From positions 2,418,001 through 2,482,000 of the forward strand of contig NZ_CP006568.1 in the NCBI RefSeq assembly GCF_000517405.1: a stretch of DNA of 64,000 bases, in the 5' to 3' direction. The notes under the pieces are model-generated. The model made no database searches. It had not been told where the DNA came from and was given only the letters and a program-made list of their open reading frames with translations. Positions 56,652-64,000 of the stretch are shown in pieces; position 1 is the first letter of the stretch, and each line of letters starts with the position of its first letter. This DNA is from Candidatus Sodalis pierantonius str. SOPE (GTDB lineage: Bacteria > Pseudomonadota > Gammaproteobacteria > Enterobacterales > Enterobacteriaceae). The position numbers and the translations under genes are program-made.

Positions 56652-58713
56652 TTTATTGTCCGCCCTGCGCAAACAGCGGCTCTGGGATTTCCCGGGCGGC
56701 ATCCATCCCCCCGAGATGAAAAGCCAGTCCAGCGGCGTGACGCTCAAATCGCTGCCGCTGCCCGACAAGCTGATTATCCCCCTGAAACAGCATTTGGGCC
56801 CGGAGGGAGAGTTGCGGGTGACGGTCGGCGATCACGTCCTACGGGGTCAACCTTTGACCGCCGGCAGCGGCCGAACCTTGCCGGTACACGCCCCTACCTC
56901 CGGCACCATCGCGGCGATTACGCCGCACCGCACCGCGCATCCGTCGGGGTTAGCGGAGTTGAGCGTTATTTTATTGCCCGACGGCGACGACCGCTGGGTA
57001 GCGCGTCAGCCCCTGGCGGATTTCCGCCAATGTCCGCCGGCGCAGCTGCTCGAACGTATCCACCAGAGCGGCATCGCGGGTCTGGGCGGCGCGGGCTTTC
57101 CCACCGCGGCCAAACTCAGCGGCGGCATGTCAGGGGTAGAGACCCTTATTATCAACGGCGCCGAATGCGAGCCCTATATCACCGCCGACGATCGGCTCAT
57201 GCAGGAACATGCCGGTGACATTGTCACCGGCATGGCTGTCTTGCGCCATATGCTGCAACCACAGCGCCTGCTGCAGGGCGTGGAAGACAACAAACCCGAC
57301 GCAATTACCGCCCTCAAAGCCGCGCTTCGCGGCTGCCCGGTCGGGGAGCTGCGGGTCATTCCCACCAAATATCCTTCCGGTGGCGCCAAGCAATTAACCA
57401 AAATTCTGACCGGCAAAGAGGTGCCCGTTGGGCAACATTCCGCCGCTATCGGCGTGGCGATGTTGAATGTGAGTACCGTCTATGCCATCAAGCGGGCGAT
57501 TATAGATGGCGAATCGCTGACCGAGCGCGTGGTGACCCTGACCGGCGAAGCGCTGGCGCGGCCGGGCAATGTCTGGGCACGCCTTGGTACGCCGGTAAGC
57601 CACCTGCTCACCCACGCCGGCTTCTCGCCCGCCGCACAACCGATCGTTATTATGGGTGGGCCGTTAATGGGCTTCACCTTACCGGCGCTGGACGTGCCGG
57701 TGGTCAAAATCAGCAACTGCCTGCTGGCACCGTCCGATCGTGAACTGGCGCCGACCGAGCCGGAACAAAGCTGTATCCGTTGCAGCCGGTGCGCGGATGC
57801 CTGTCCGGCCAGCCTGCTACCGCAGCAACTCTATTGGTTCAGCCGCGGACAAGAGCACGATAAGGCCCGCCAGCACCACTTGTTTGATTGTATTGAATGC
57901 GGCGCCTGCGCCTATGTCTGCCCCAGCAATATTCCGCTGGTACAGTATTACCGTCAGCAGAAAGCGGAAATCCGCGCGCTGGACGATGACGCACGGCGCG
58001 CGGCGCAGGCCAAAGCGCGCTATGAAGCGAAGTTGGCACGGCGCGAGCGGGAAAAACAGCAACGGCTCGCCCGTTATCAGCAGGCGGCGGTGAAACTCGA
58101 CTCAGCCACCGCTCCGGTCCCCGGCGCGCTGAACGGCCCGCAGCCAGTCAACGCCGTCACGGCGGACGGATCGCCGCAAGATTCCGTTGCCGCCGCCATG
58201 GCCCGGGTTAAAGCCCGGCGGCAAGAGGCGCAATCCGGCGCCGCACGGCGGCCGCAGGACAACGCCCCGCGCCGACCTGCCAGAGAGAGCATCTTAAGTG
58301 ACAATGTCACCAACATCGACACGGCGACGACACCCGCCAATGGGTTAACCCGGTCGCCAACGCGCGATAACCGCGAGGCTACTGAAGCCGTTTCCCCGGC
58401 GGCGGGCGCTGCCTCCACTCATCACGCCACCTCGCCTGAGGTGATGAATGCCGATCCGCGCAAAAGGAGGCCGTTGCCGCCGCCATCGCCCGGGTCAAAG
58501 CCCGGCGACAAGCGGCCCAGGAAACCGCGGCGCGAAACCACCCGGCCGTCAGCAGACGACGACTGCGCCAAAAGTGACACTGTCATGAAACCGATGATTG
58601 CCGCTGCCACCTCCGCGGGCGAAAGCCACACGACCGGCGCGGCGATCCCCGCTCGGCAGAAAGCGGAGCATAATGTTGCCTCCGCGACCACAATTTCGTC
58701 TGAAGAGGACTAA
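56644..58713 (+). CDS. rsxC: Electron transport complex subunit RsxC, tail frameshifted
   Basis: Peripheral subunit expected to bind NADH/FMN. Core blocks IWDF-like LWDFPGGIHPPEMKSQSS, GLGGAGFPTAAKLSGG, NGAECEPYITADDRLM, YPSGGAKQLT and two ferredoxin motifs CIRCSRCADACP and CIECGACAYVCP are intact. The Ala/Arg/Lys-rich C-terminal repeat tail breaks after NADPRK near 58460: the other frame reads EAVAAAIARVKARRQAAQE and stops near 58574, whereas the annotated frame adds an unrelated tail. The tail varies in length in the family, so the complex may still work. ATG 56644 matches the family start. Confidence 0.93.
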   Translation: MFNLLSALRKQRLWDFPGGIHPPEMKSQSSGVTLKSLPLPDKLIIPLKQHLGPEGELRVTVGDHVLRGQPLTAGSGRTLPVHAPTSGTIAAITPHRTAHPSGLAELSVILLPDGDDRWVARQPLADFRQCPPAQLLERIHQSGIAGLGGAGFPTAAKLSGGMSGVETLIINGAECEPYITADDRLMQEHAGDIVTGMAVLRHMLQPQRLLQGVEDNKPDAITALKAALRGCPVGELRVIPTKYPSGGAKQLTKILTGKEVPVGQHSAAIGVAMLNVSTVYAIKRAIIDGESLTERVVTLTGEALARPGNVWARLGTPVSHLLTHAGFSPAAQPIVIMGGPLMGFTLPALDVPVVKISNCLLAPSDRELAPTEPEQSCIRCSRCADACPASLLPQQLYWFSRGQEHDKARQHHLFDCIECGACAYVCPSNIPLVQYYRQQKAEIRALDDDARRAAQAKARYEAKLARREREKQQRLARYQQAAVKLDSATAPVPGALNGPQPVNAVTADGSPQDSVAAAMARVKARRQEAQSGAARRPQDNAPRRPARESILSDNVTNIDTATTPANGLTRSPTRDNREATEAVSPAAGAASTHHATSPEVMNADPRKRRPLPPPSPGSKPGDKRPRKPRRETTRPSADDDCAKSDTVMKPMIAAATSAGESHTTGAAIPARQKAEHNVASATTISSEED

Positions 58714-59753
58714 TGGCGTTTAGAATTGCAAGCTCCCCCTTCACCCATAACCGGCAAACCACCCGGCAAATCATGATTCAGGTCATGCTTGCCTGCCTGC
58801 CGGGGCTGGCGGCATTGGCGTATTTTTTCGGCAGCGGCGTGGTTATTCAACTGGCGTTAGCCTGCGCCACCGCGCTGATTGCTGAGGGCGTGGTGCTTAA
58901 ACTGCGCCGTCAGCCCCTGGCGGACCGGCTGAACGATGGATCCGCCCTGCTTACCGCTCTTTTGCTGGCGTTGAGTTTGCCGCCGCTGGGCCCGTGGTGG
59001 ATGATAGTTCTGGCGACGGCGTTCGCGATTATTATCGCCAAACAGCTCTACGGCGGGCTCGGCCATAACCCGTTCAATCCGGCCATGGTGGGCTATGTGG
59101 TACTATTGATCTCCTTCCCGGTGCAGATGACCAGTTGGTCGCCGCAGCAAAGCCTGCTACTGCATCCGGCCTCCCTAACTGACAGCATGGCGCTTATTTT
59201 TACCGGCGCCACGCCGAACGGTCTGACGCTCGCCCAACTGCGCGCCACCGTCGATGGCGTCACCCAGGCGACCCCGCTCGACGGGTTCAAAACCGGCCTG
59301 CGTACCGGTGCGCTCACCGCGCTAAACGCCCGCTGGGACTGGCAGGCGAGCGCGGGATGGACCTGGGCCAATATTGGCTTTTTACTGGGTGGGCTATATC
59401 TGATCTGGCGGCGGGTAATTAGCTGGCATATTCCGCTTAGCGTCCTTGCCGCCATGCTGATTTGCGCCGGCCTCGGCCATTGGCTGGCGCCAGCGGTCAG
59501 CGCGCCGCCTTTACTGCACCTGTTTTCCGGCGCTACGATGCTGGGTGCGTTTTTTATTGCCACCGACCCGGTCACCGCGGCGACCACCGTCAAAGGGCGG
59601 CTTTTCTTTGGCGCGTTAACGGGTCTGTTGGTATGGCTTATCCGTACCTGGGGAGGTTACCCTGATGGCGTGGCCTTCGCCGTACTGCTGGCCAATATCT
59701 GCGTGCCGCTGATAGATCACTACACTCAGCCGCGCGCATATGGCCATCGCTAA
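58713..59753 (+). CDS. rsxD: Electron transport complex subunit RsxD
   Basis: 346-residue polytopic membrane subunit of the NqrB/RnfD family. GLGHNPFNPAMVGYVVLL and FTGATPNGLTLAQLR surround the Thr expected to carry covalent FMN; FIATDPVTAATTVKGRLFFG is the conserved C-terminal block. Overlaps rsxC by one base. No lesion. Confidence 0.95.
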   Translation: MAFRIASSPFTHNRQTTRQIMIQVMLACLPGLAALAYFFGSGVVIQLALACATALIAEGVVLKLRRQPLADRLNDGSALLTALLLALSLPPLGPWWMIVLATAFAIIIAKQLYGGLGHNPFNPAMVGYVVLLISFPVQMTSWSPQQSLLLHPASLTDSMALIFTGATPNGLTLAQLRATVDGVTQATPLDGFKTGLRTGALTALNARWDWQASAGWTWANIGFLLGGLYLIWRRVISWHIPLSVLAAMLICAGLGHWLAPAVSAPPLLHLFSGATMLGAFFIATDPVTAATTVKGRLFFGALTGLLVWLIRTWGGYPDGVAFAVLLANICVPLIDHYTQPRAYGHR

Positions 59754-59763
59754 TGAAGGTAGG

Positions 59764-60399
59764 ATGTTAGAGACAATGAGGAAGCACGGCACGACCCTTG
59801 CCGTATTCGCCGCCCTTGCCACCGGGCTGACGGCGCTGGTCAACAGCCTGACCACCAGCACCATTGAACGGCAGGCGGCCAGACAGCAGATGCAATTGCT
59901 CGATCAGGTGTTGCCGCCGAATCTCTATAATAACCAGCTGCTGGACGAGTGTTATCTGGTGACCGACCCGGCGCTCGGTAGCAGCGCCCCACACCGGCTT
60001 TATTTGGCGCGCAAAGATGGCACGCCGGTAGCGGCGGCGGTGGAGTCCACCGCGCCGGACGGCTATTCCGGCGCCATCGAGTTGCTGATTGGCGTGGATT
60101 TCGCCGGCAATGTATTGGGCGCCCGGGTGACGCGCCATCATGAGACGCCGGGGCTGGGCGACAAAATCGAGCTGCGCATTTCGGATTGGATCACCTACTT
60201 TAACGGCAAAACCGTGCGCTCGGATAACGACAAAAGTTGGGCGGTAAAGAAAGACGGTGGTATGTTCGATCAGTTCACCGGCGCCACCATTACTCCGCGA
60301 GCAGTGATCAATGGCGTAAAACACACCACCGGCTTTTTGAAAAAGAACCTTAACGCGCTGGAGCAGATGCCGCATTGTGGAGAAACGCCGCATGAATGA
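59764..60399 (+). CDS. rsxG: Electron transport complex subunit RsxG
   Basis: NqrC/RnfG-family subunit with one N-terminal helix and an exported domain. The flavinylation motif (S/T)GA(S/T)xT is present in QFTGATITPRAV; HHETPGLGDKIELR is a family block. Start MLETMRKHGTTLAVFAA (ATG 59764) aligns with E. coli; the earlier ATG at 59740 overlaps rsxD. 211 residues. Confidence 0.94.
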   Translation: MLETMRKHGTTLAVFAALATGLTALVNSLTTSTIERQAARQQMQLLDQVLPPNLYNNQLLDECYLVTDPALGSSAPHRLYLARKDGTPVAAAVESTAPDGYSGAIELLIGVDFAGNVLGARVTRHHETPGLGDKIELRISDWITYFNGKTVRSDNDKSWAVKKDGGMFDQFTGATITPRAVINGVKHTTGFLKKNLNALEQMPHCGETPHE

Positions 60400-61090
60400 A
60401 GCAAAACGGATCATCATCAAGGGCCTGTGGCGCAATAACTCGTCGCTGGTGCAGTTATTGGGGCTGTGTCCGCTGTTGGCGGTATCGAACACCGCCACCA
60501 ACGCGCTCGGATTGGGGCTTGCCACCACGCTGGTGCTGGTTTGCACCAATACCGCGGTATCGGCCCTGCGCCGCTGGATCCCCGGCGAAATCCGCATTCC
60601 TATCTATGTGATGATTATCGCCTCGGTGGTCTCAACGGTACAGATGCTTATTAACGCCTACGCGTTTGGCCTTTATCAATCTCTCGGCATTTTCATTCCC
60701 CTCATCGTCACCAATTGCATCGTCATCGGCCGGGCGGAAGCCTATGCCTCGCAGCGGCCGCCGTCGCTGGCGGCGCTGGACGGTTTCGCCATCGGACTGG
60801 GCTCAACCTGCGCGTTGCTCCTGCTCGGCGCCCTGCGTGAGCTGCTCGGTAACGGCACGCTGTTCGATGGTGCCGATCAACTGCTGGGCGGCTGGGCGCG
60901 CGTGCTGCGCATCGAGGTGTTTCACACCGACACGCCGTTTTTGCTGGCGATGCTGCCGCCCGGCGCGTTTATCGGCCTGGGCTTTATGCTGGCGGGAAAA
61001 TACCTTATCGATCAACGCATGAAAGCCAGGCAACCGAAGCCGACCCGACCGGTAGTGCTGCAACAGGGACAACCGTTATCCGATGAATAA
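60392..61090 (+). CDS. rsxE: Electron transport complex subunit RsxE
   Basis: Six-helix membrane subunit paralogous to RsxA: LVQLLGLCPLLAVSNTATNA and PLIVTNCIVIGRAEAYA contain the paired cysteines. Start MNEAKRIIIKGLWRNNSS (ATG 60392) overlaps rsxG by 8 bp. 232 residues, intact. Last rsx gene; nth overlaps its end by 8 bp. Confidence 0.95.
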   Translation: MNEAKRIIIKGLWRNNSSLVQLLGLCPLLAVSNTATNALGLGLATTLVLVCTNTAVSALRRWIPGEIRIPIYVMIIASVVSTVQMLINAYAFGLYQSLGIFIPLIVTNCIVIGRAEAYASQRPPSLAALDGFAIGLGSTCALLLLGALRELLGNGTLFDGADQLLGGWARVLRIEVFHTDTPFLLAMLPPGAFIGLGFMLAGKYLIDQRMKARQPKPTRPVVLQQGQPLSDE

Positions 61091-61721
61091 AACCAAGCGT
61101 TATGACATGCTTTGCCGCCTGCAGGCCAATAATCCTCACCCCACCACCGAGTTGGAGTACCGTTCGCCTTTCGAGCTGTTAATCGCGGTACTGCTCTCGG
61201 CACAGGCCACCGATGTCAGCGTCAATAAGGCCACCCGCCTGTTATTTCCGGTGGCCAATACGCCGCAGGCCATGCTGGCGCTGGGGGTGGAGGGCGTCAA
61301 AAGCTATATCAAATCGATAGGACTCTTTAACAGCAAAGCGGAAAATATCATTAAAACTTGTCGGCTGCTGCTAGAGCGGCACCAGGGCGTGGTACCCGAG
61401 GACCGCGCCGCGCTGGAGGCGCTGCCGGGCGTCGGGCGCAAAACCGCCAATGTCGTGCTGAATACCGCTTTCGGCTGGCCGACGATCGCCGTGGATACCC
61501 ATATTTTCCGCGTCACCAACCGTACCCGTTTTGCGGTTGGCAAAGACGTGGAAGCGGTGGAGCAAAAGCTGTTGGCCGTCGTGCCGAAAGCGTTTCAGGT
61601 CGATTGCCACCATTGGTTTATTCTCCACGGCCGCTATACTTGCATCGCTCGTAAACCGCGCTGCGGCTCCTGCCTGATTGAAGATCTGTGTGAGTACGAT
61701 CAAAAACATTATCCGCAATAA
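61083..61721 (+). CDS. nth: Endonuclease III
   Basis: Base-excision repair glycosylase/AP lyase for oxidised pyrimidines. The helix-hairpin-helix LPGVGRKTANVVL carries the catalytic Lys, AVDTHIFRVTNRT the catalytic Asp, and C-X6-C-X2-C-X5-C (CIARKPRCGSCLIEDLC) the [4Fe-4S] cluster. 212 residues, one more than E. coli. Overlaps rsxE, so it is co-transcribed. Intact. Confidence 0.97.
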   Translation: MNKTKRYDMLCRLQANNPHPTTELEYRSPFELLIAVLLSAQATDVSVNKATRLLFPVANTPQAMLALGVEGVKSYIKSIGLFNSKAENIIKTCRLLLERHQGVVPEDRAALEALPGVGRKTANVVLNTAFGWPTIAVDTHIFRVTNRTRFAVGKDVEAVEQKLLAVVPKAFQVDCHHWFILHGRYTCIARKPRCGSCLIEDLCEYDQKHYPQ

Positions 61722-62273
61722 CCCGTCCTCGGCGGCCTGCCCCTTCAGGACGTCGCGCCGGCAGTAGCCCTGACGCGGCCGTTGCTGGGCGGGCCAGGCA
61801 GACGGCCATTGACGCCGATCGCCGCACCCATGCCCGTTGAAGGCGCCGTTGCGAAAAGCCGTTTAGGGCTGTGGGCAGAACGCGGCCCCATCGTTGTCTC
61901 TGCACCCTTGACGATAAGCGGCAAGTGCATAGTCACGCACGATGTGTCCCGTCTGTCTGGTTAAAGGCACAGCAATTCACCTTGTTCACCGCTTTTTTCT
62001 CTCATAGGTAAGTGACTAATTTTCATATTGAAAATTAGTTTTGTTTGATAATTATGAACTTGGCAGAATAAAAAATCGATTGTCTTGGGACTGCATTATA
62101 TTTTATGCTTCGCCGGAACTGCATTATGCAACCGCGTTAAAATCTTCCGAACGACCGAGAACGGATGTTTAACCGTTCGCCCCTTTTGAAAACGATACGT
62201 GTGGAATGATGCCGCCATCATTACCCACGACAATTTCTGCACACCAAAAAGCAGAATGAAAAACGAGGTCCTT
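61722..62273. other. Gene-free region upstream of dtpA with an AT-rich palindrome
   Basis: No convincing gene. At 62015-62039 lies a perfect inverted repeat ACTAATTTTCA-TAT-TGAAAATTAGT in AT-rich DNA, about 235 bp before dtpA. It could be a regulator site or a weak terminator for nth read-through (T-rich sequence follows). In E. coli the equivalent gene is osmotically and peptide regulated via OmpR, but I cannot identify this site as OmpR. Confidence 0.4.
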
Positions 62274-63797
62274 GTGTCAACTGCAAACCAACCAACCACG
62301 GAACCCCGCGTGACCATCAACGCGTTCAAGCAACCGAAATCGTTTTATCTCATTTTTTCCATCGAACTGTGGGAGCGATTCGGCTACTACGGCCTACAGG
62401 GTATCCTGGCCCTTTACCTGGTAAAAATGCTGGGCCTGTCGGAATCCGCCTCCATTACCTTGTTTTCGTCCTTCAGCGCGCTAGTGTATGGCTTTGTCGC
62501 CATCGGCGGCTGGCTGGGCGACAAAGTGCTCGGCACCAAACGCGTCATCATTCTCGGCACCCTGGTGCTCACCACCGGTTACAGCATGGTGGCCTGGTCC
62601 GGTCATGAGGTTTTCTGGGTTTATCTCGGTATGGCCACCATTGCCGTCGGCAGCGGTCTGTTCAAAGCCAACCCGTCCTCCCTGCTGTCCACCTGCTATG
62701 AAAAAGGCGATCCGCGCCTGGACGGCGCCTTTACCATGTATTACATGGCCATCAACATCGGCTCGTTCCTGTCGATGCTGGCAACGCCTTGGCTGGCGGC
62801 GCATTACGGCTGGAGCGTGGCGTTTTCGTTAAGCGTCGTCGGGATGCTTATCACGCTGGTGAACTTTGTGTTGTGCCGCGGCTACGTGAAAGATTACGGT
62901 TCAGCGCCAGATTTTGAGGCGCTTAACGGGGCGCGTCTGCTGGCGGTGATTGCCAGCATTCTGGTGCTTATCCCCGTCGCCACCTGGTTGCTGCATCATC
63001 AGGACATCGAGCGTATGGCCCTCGGCGTGGTGACGCTCGGCATTTTGCTGGTTTTCGCCTATGAAACCCTGCGTCTTGACGGCGCGGCGCGTCGCCGTAT
63101 GTTGGTCGCGTTCATCATGATGCTGGAGGCGGTGGTCTTCTTCGTGCTCTATAGCCAGATGCCGACCTCCCTTAACTTTTTCGCTATCCATAATGTTGAA
63201 ACCTCGCTGCTGGGACTGAATTTTGAACCTGAGCAGTTTCAAGCGCTGAATCCTTTCTGGATCATGCTTGCCAGCCCATTACTGGCGGCGGGATATAATC
63301 GCTTGGGGGATCTCCTGCCGATGCCGTTCAAGTTTGCCATCGGTATGGTGCTGTGTTCGCTGGCCTTCCTGGTGCTGCCGCTGGGTGCGCATTTCGCCAG
63401 CGCGGCCGGCATGGTGTCGATTTACTGGCTCATTCTGAGCTATGCGCTGCAAAGCATTGGCGAGTTGATGATCTCCGGACTCGGTCTGGCGATGGTGGCG
63501 CAGCTGGTTCCGCAGCGTTTGATGGGGTTCATCATGGGCGCCTGGTTCCTAACCACCGCCGCGGCGGCGATTATCGCCGGCTTCGTCGCCAACTTATCCG
63601 CGGTACCGTCCGACGGGAGCGATGCGCACCACTCTTTGCAGGTCTATAGCCATGTGTTTATGCAGATAGGCATCTGCACCGGCGTCATCGCCGTGCTGAT
63701 GCTGGCGTTCGCGCCGAAGCTTAACCGCCTGGCTCGGGCGGACGGTGCGGTGCAACCGGCGCAAAAGGGCATGATGCCGGCGACGCAGGGCGAGTAA
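62274..63797 (+). CDS. dtpA: Dipeptide/tripeptide permease DtpA (TppB)
   Basis: Proton-coupled POT-family peptide transporter, 507 residues with about 14 helices. E-x-x-E-R motif in SIELWERFGYYGLQGILALY, GGWLGDKVLGTKR, and the PTR2 signature region FTMYYMAINIGSFLSML are present, as is MISGLGLAMVAQLVPQRLMG. A GTG start at 62274 (VSTANQPTTEPRVTINAFKQ) with GAGG upstream matches the family start MSTANQ; the ORF extension to 62199 is not conserved. Intact. Confidence 0.95.
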   Translation: MSTANQPTTEPRVTINAFKQPKSFYLIFSIELWERFGYYGLQGILALYLVKMLGLSESASITLFSSFSALVYGFVAIGGWLGDKVLGTKRVIILGTLVLTTGYSMVAWSGHEVFWVYLGMATIAVGSGLFKANPSSLLSTCYEKGDPRLDGAFTMYYMAINIGSFLSMLATPWLAAHYGWSVAFSLSVVGMLITLVNFVLCRGYVKDYGSAPDFEALNGARLLAVIASILVLIPVATWLLHHQDIERMALGVVTLGILLVFAYETLRLDGAARRRMLVAFIMMLEAVVFFVLYSQMPTSLNFFAIHNVETSLLGLNFEPEQFQALNPFWIMLASPLLAAGYNRLGDLLPMPFKFAIGMVLCSLAFLVLPLGAHFASAAGMVSIYWLILSYALQSIGELMISGLGLAMVAQLVPQRLMGFIMGAWFLTTAAAAIIAGFVANLSAVPSDGSDAHHSLQVYSHVFMQIGICTGVIAVLMLAFAPKLNRLARADGAVQPAQKGMMPATQGE

Positions 63798-63846
63798 TCG
63801 CCGCGCCGCGGGTCCCGACCTTCCCGCCGATGGGAAAGGCCAGAGT

Positions 63847-63873
63847 GAAAAAAACCGGCCCGTAACGGGCCGG
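63847..63873 (-). terminator. Rho-independent terminator after pdxY
   Basis: 8-bp G+C stem CCGGCCCG (63855-63862) / CGGGCCGG (63866-63873), 3-nt loop. On the minus strand it is followed by seven U, so it ends the leftward pdxY transcript. Confidence 0.85.
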
Positions 63874-63938
63874 CTGGGCAACAAAAGCGCTCAACGGCGC
63901 ACCTGGCTATCAACGCCGCCACGAGTATTGTCCGGCGT

Positions 63939-64000
63939 TTACACCACCGGCGACGCCGGGAAATGATGCTGCGGCAGCGCGATTTGGTCTTGCGCCGCCA
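63939..64000 (-). CDS. pdxY: Pyridoxal kinase PdxY, C-terminal end (runs off window)
   Basis: The minus-strand frame entering from the right edge ends AAQDQIALPQHHFPASPVV and stop at 63939-63941. E. coli PdxY ends VVAAQDRIAKPEHYFSATKL, so the match is clear although short. E. coli has gstA between dtpA and pdxY; it is missing here. Confidence 0.6.
   Translation of the reverse strand, partial: AAQDQIALPQHHFPASPVV

Overview
The window looks like chromosome from a recently host-restricted member of the Enterobacterales, most likely a Sodalis-type insect symbiont. This is inferred from three things: Escherichia coli-like gene order and protein sequences, about two dozen recently broken genes with single nonsense or frameshift lesions, and four nearly identical IS256-family copies. 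No rRNA, tRNA, CRISPR array or prophage was recognised.

Region 1 (1-14.5 kb) is a conserved core block in the E. coli order mfd-lolCDE-cobB-pepT-roxA-phoQ-phoP-purB-hflD-mnmA-nudJ-rluE. Relative to E. coli it lacks ycfT, nagK and potABCD. cobB and roxA each carry one in-frame stop. The phoP promoter keeps a textbook PhoP box, while the PhoQ sensor has a thinned acidic patch.

Region 2 (14.5-38.4 kb) is accessory and decayed. It holds a broken GhoT/OrtT-like membrane toxin, the only full-length IS256 copy (with an 8-bp target duplication), a frameshifted MscS channel, and broken MFS, SDR, 2-hydroxyacid dehydrogenase, S33 peptidase and FAD-oxidoreductase genes. argG is intact. An IclR fragment and a Mig-14 fragment cut by an IS follow, then a ruined SitABCD/YfeABCD manganese/iron importer whose regulator MntR and operator are intact. 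Two IS copies sit at junctions of unrelated sequence without target duplications, marking rearrangements. Short tandem repeats of 6-9 bp recur.

Region 3 (38.5-45 kb) is replication-terminus core: a Ter site, then tus-fumC-manA-ydgA-add. ydgA is frameshifted and add has lost about 41 residues in frame.

Region 4 (45-54.4 kb) is an island between add and cnu. It contains a decayed two-gene putative toxin/effector locus with an HExxH motif, a truncated IS256 joined to araG, an intact araF, and divergent wrecked araB and araA.

Region 5 (54.6-64 kb) returns to E. coli order: cnu-ydgK(broken)-rsxABCDGE-nth-dtpA-pdxY. The Rsx electron-transport operon is open throughout, although the RsxC tail is frameshifted. 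The intact genes cover lipoprotein sorting, purine and arginine synthesis, tRNA thiolation, PhoPQ signalling, Rsx/SoxR reduction and base-excision repair. The broken genes are mostly uptake, catabolic and accessory functions, as expected early in adaptation to a host.
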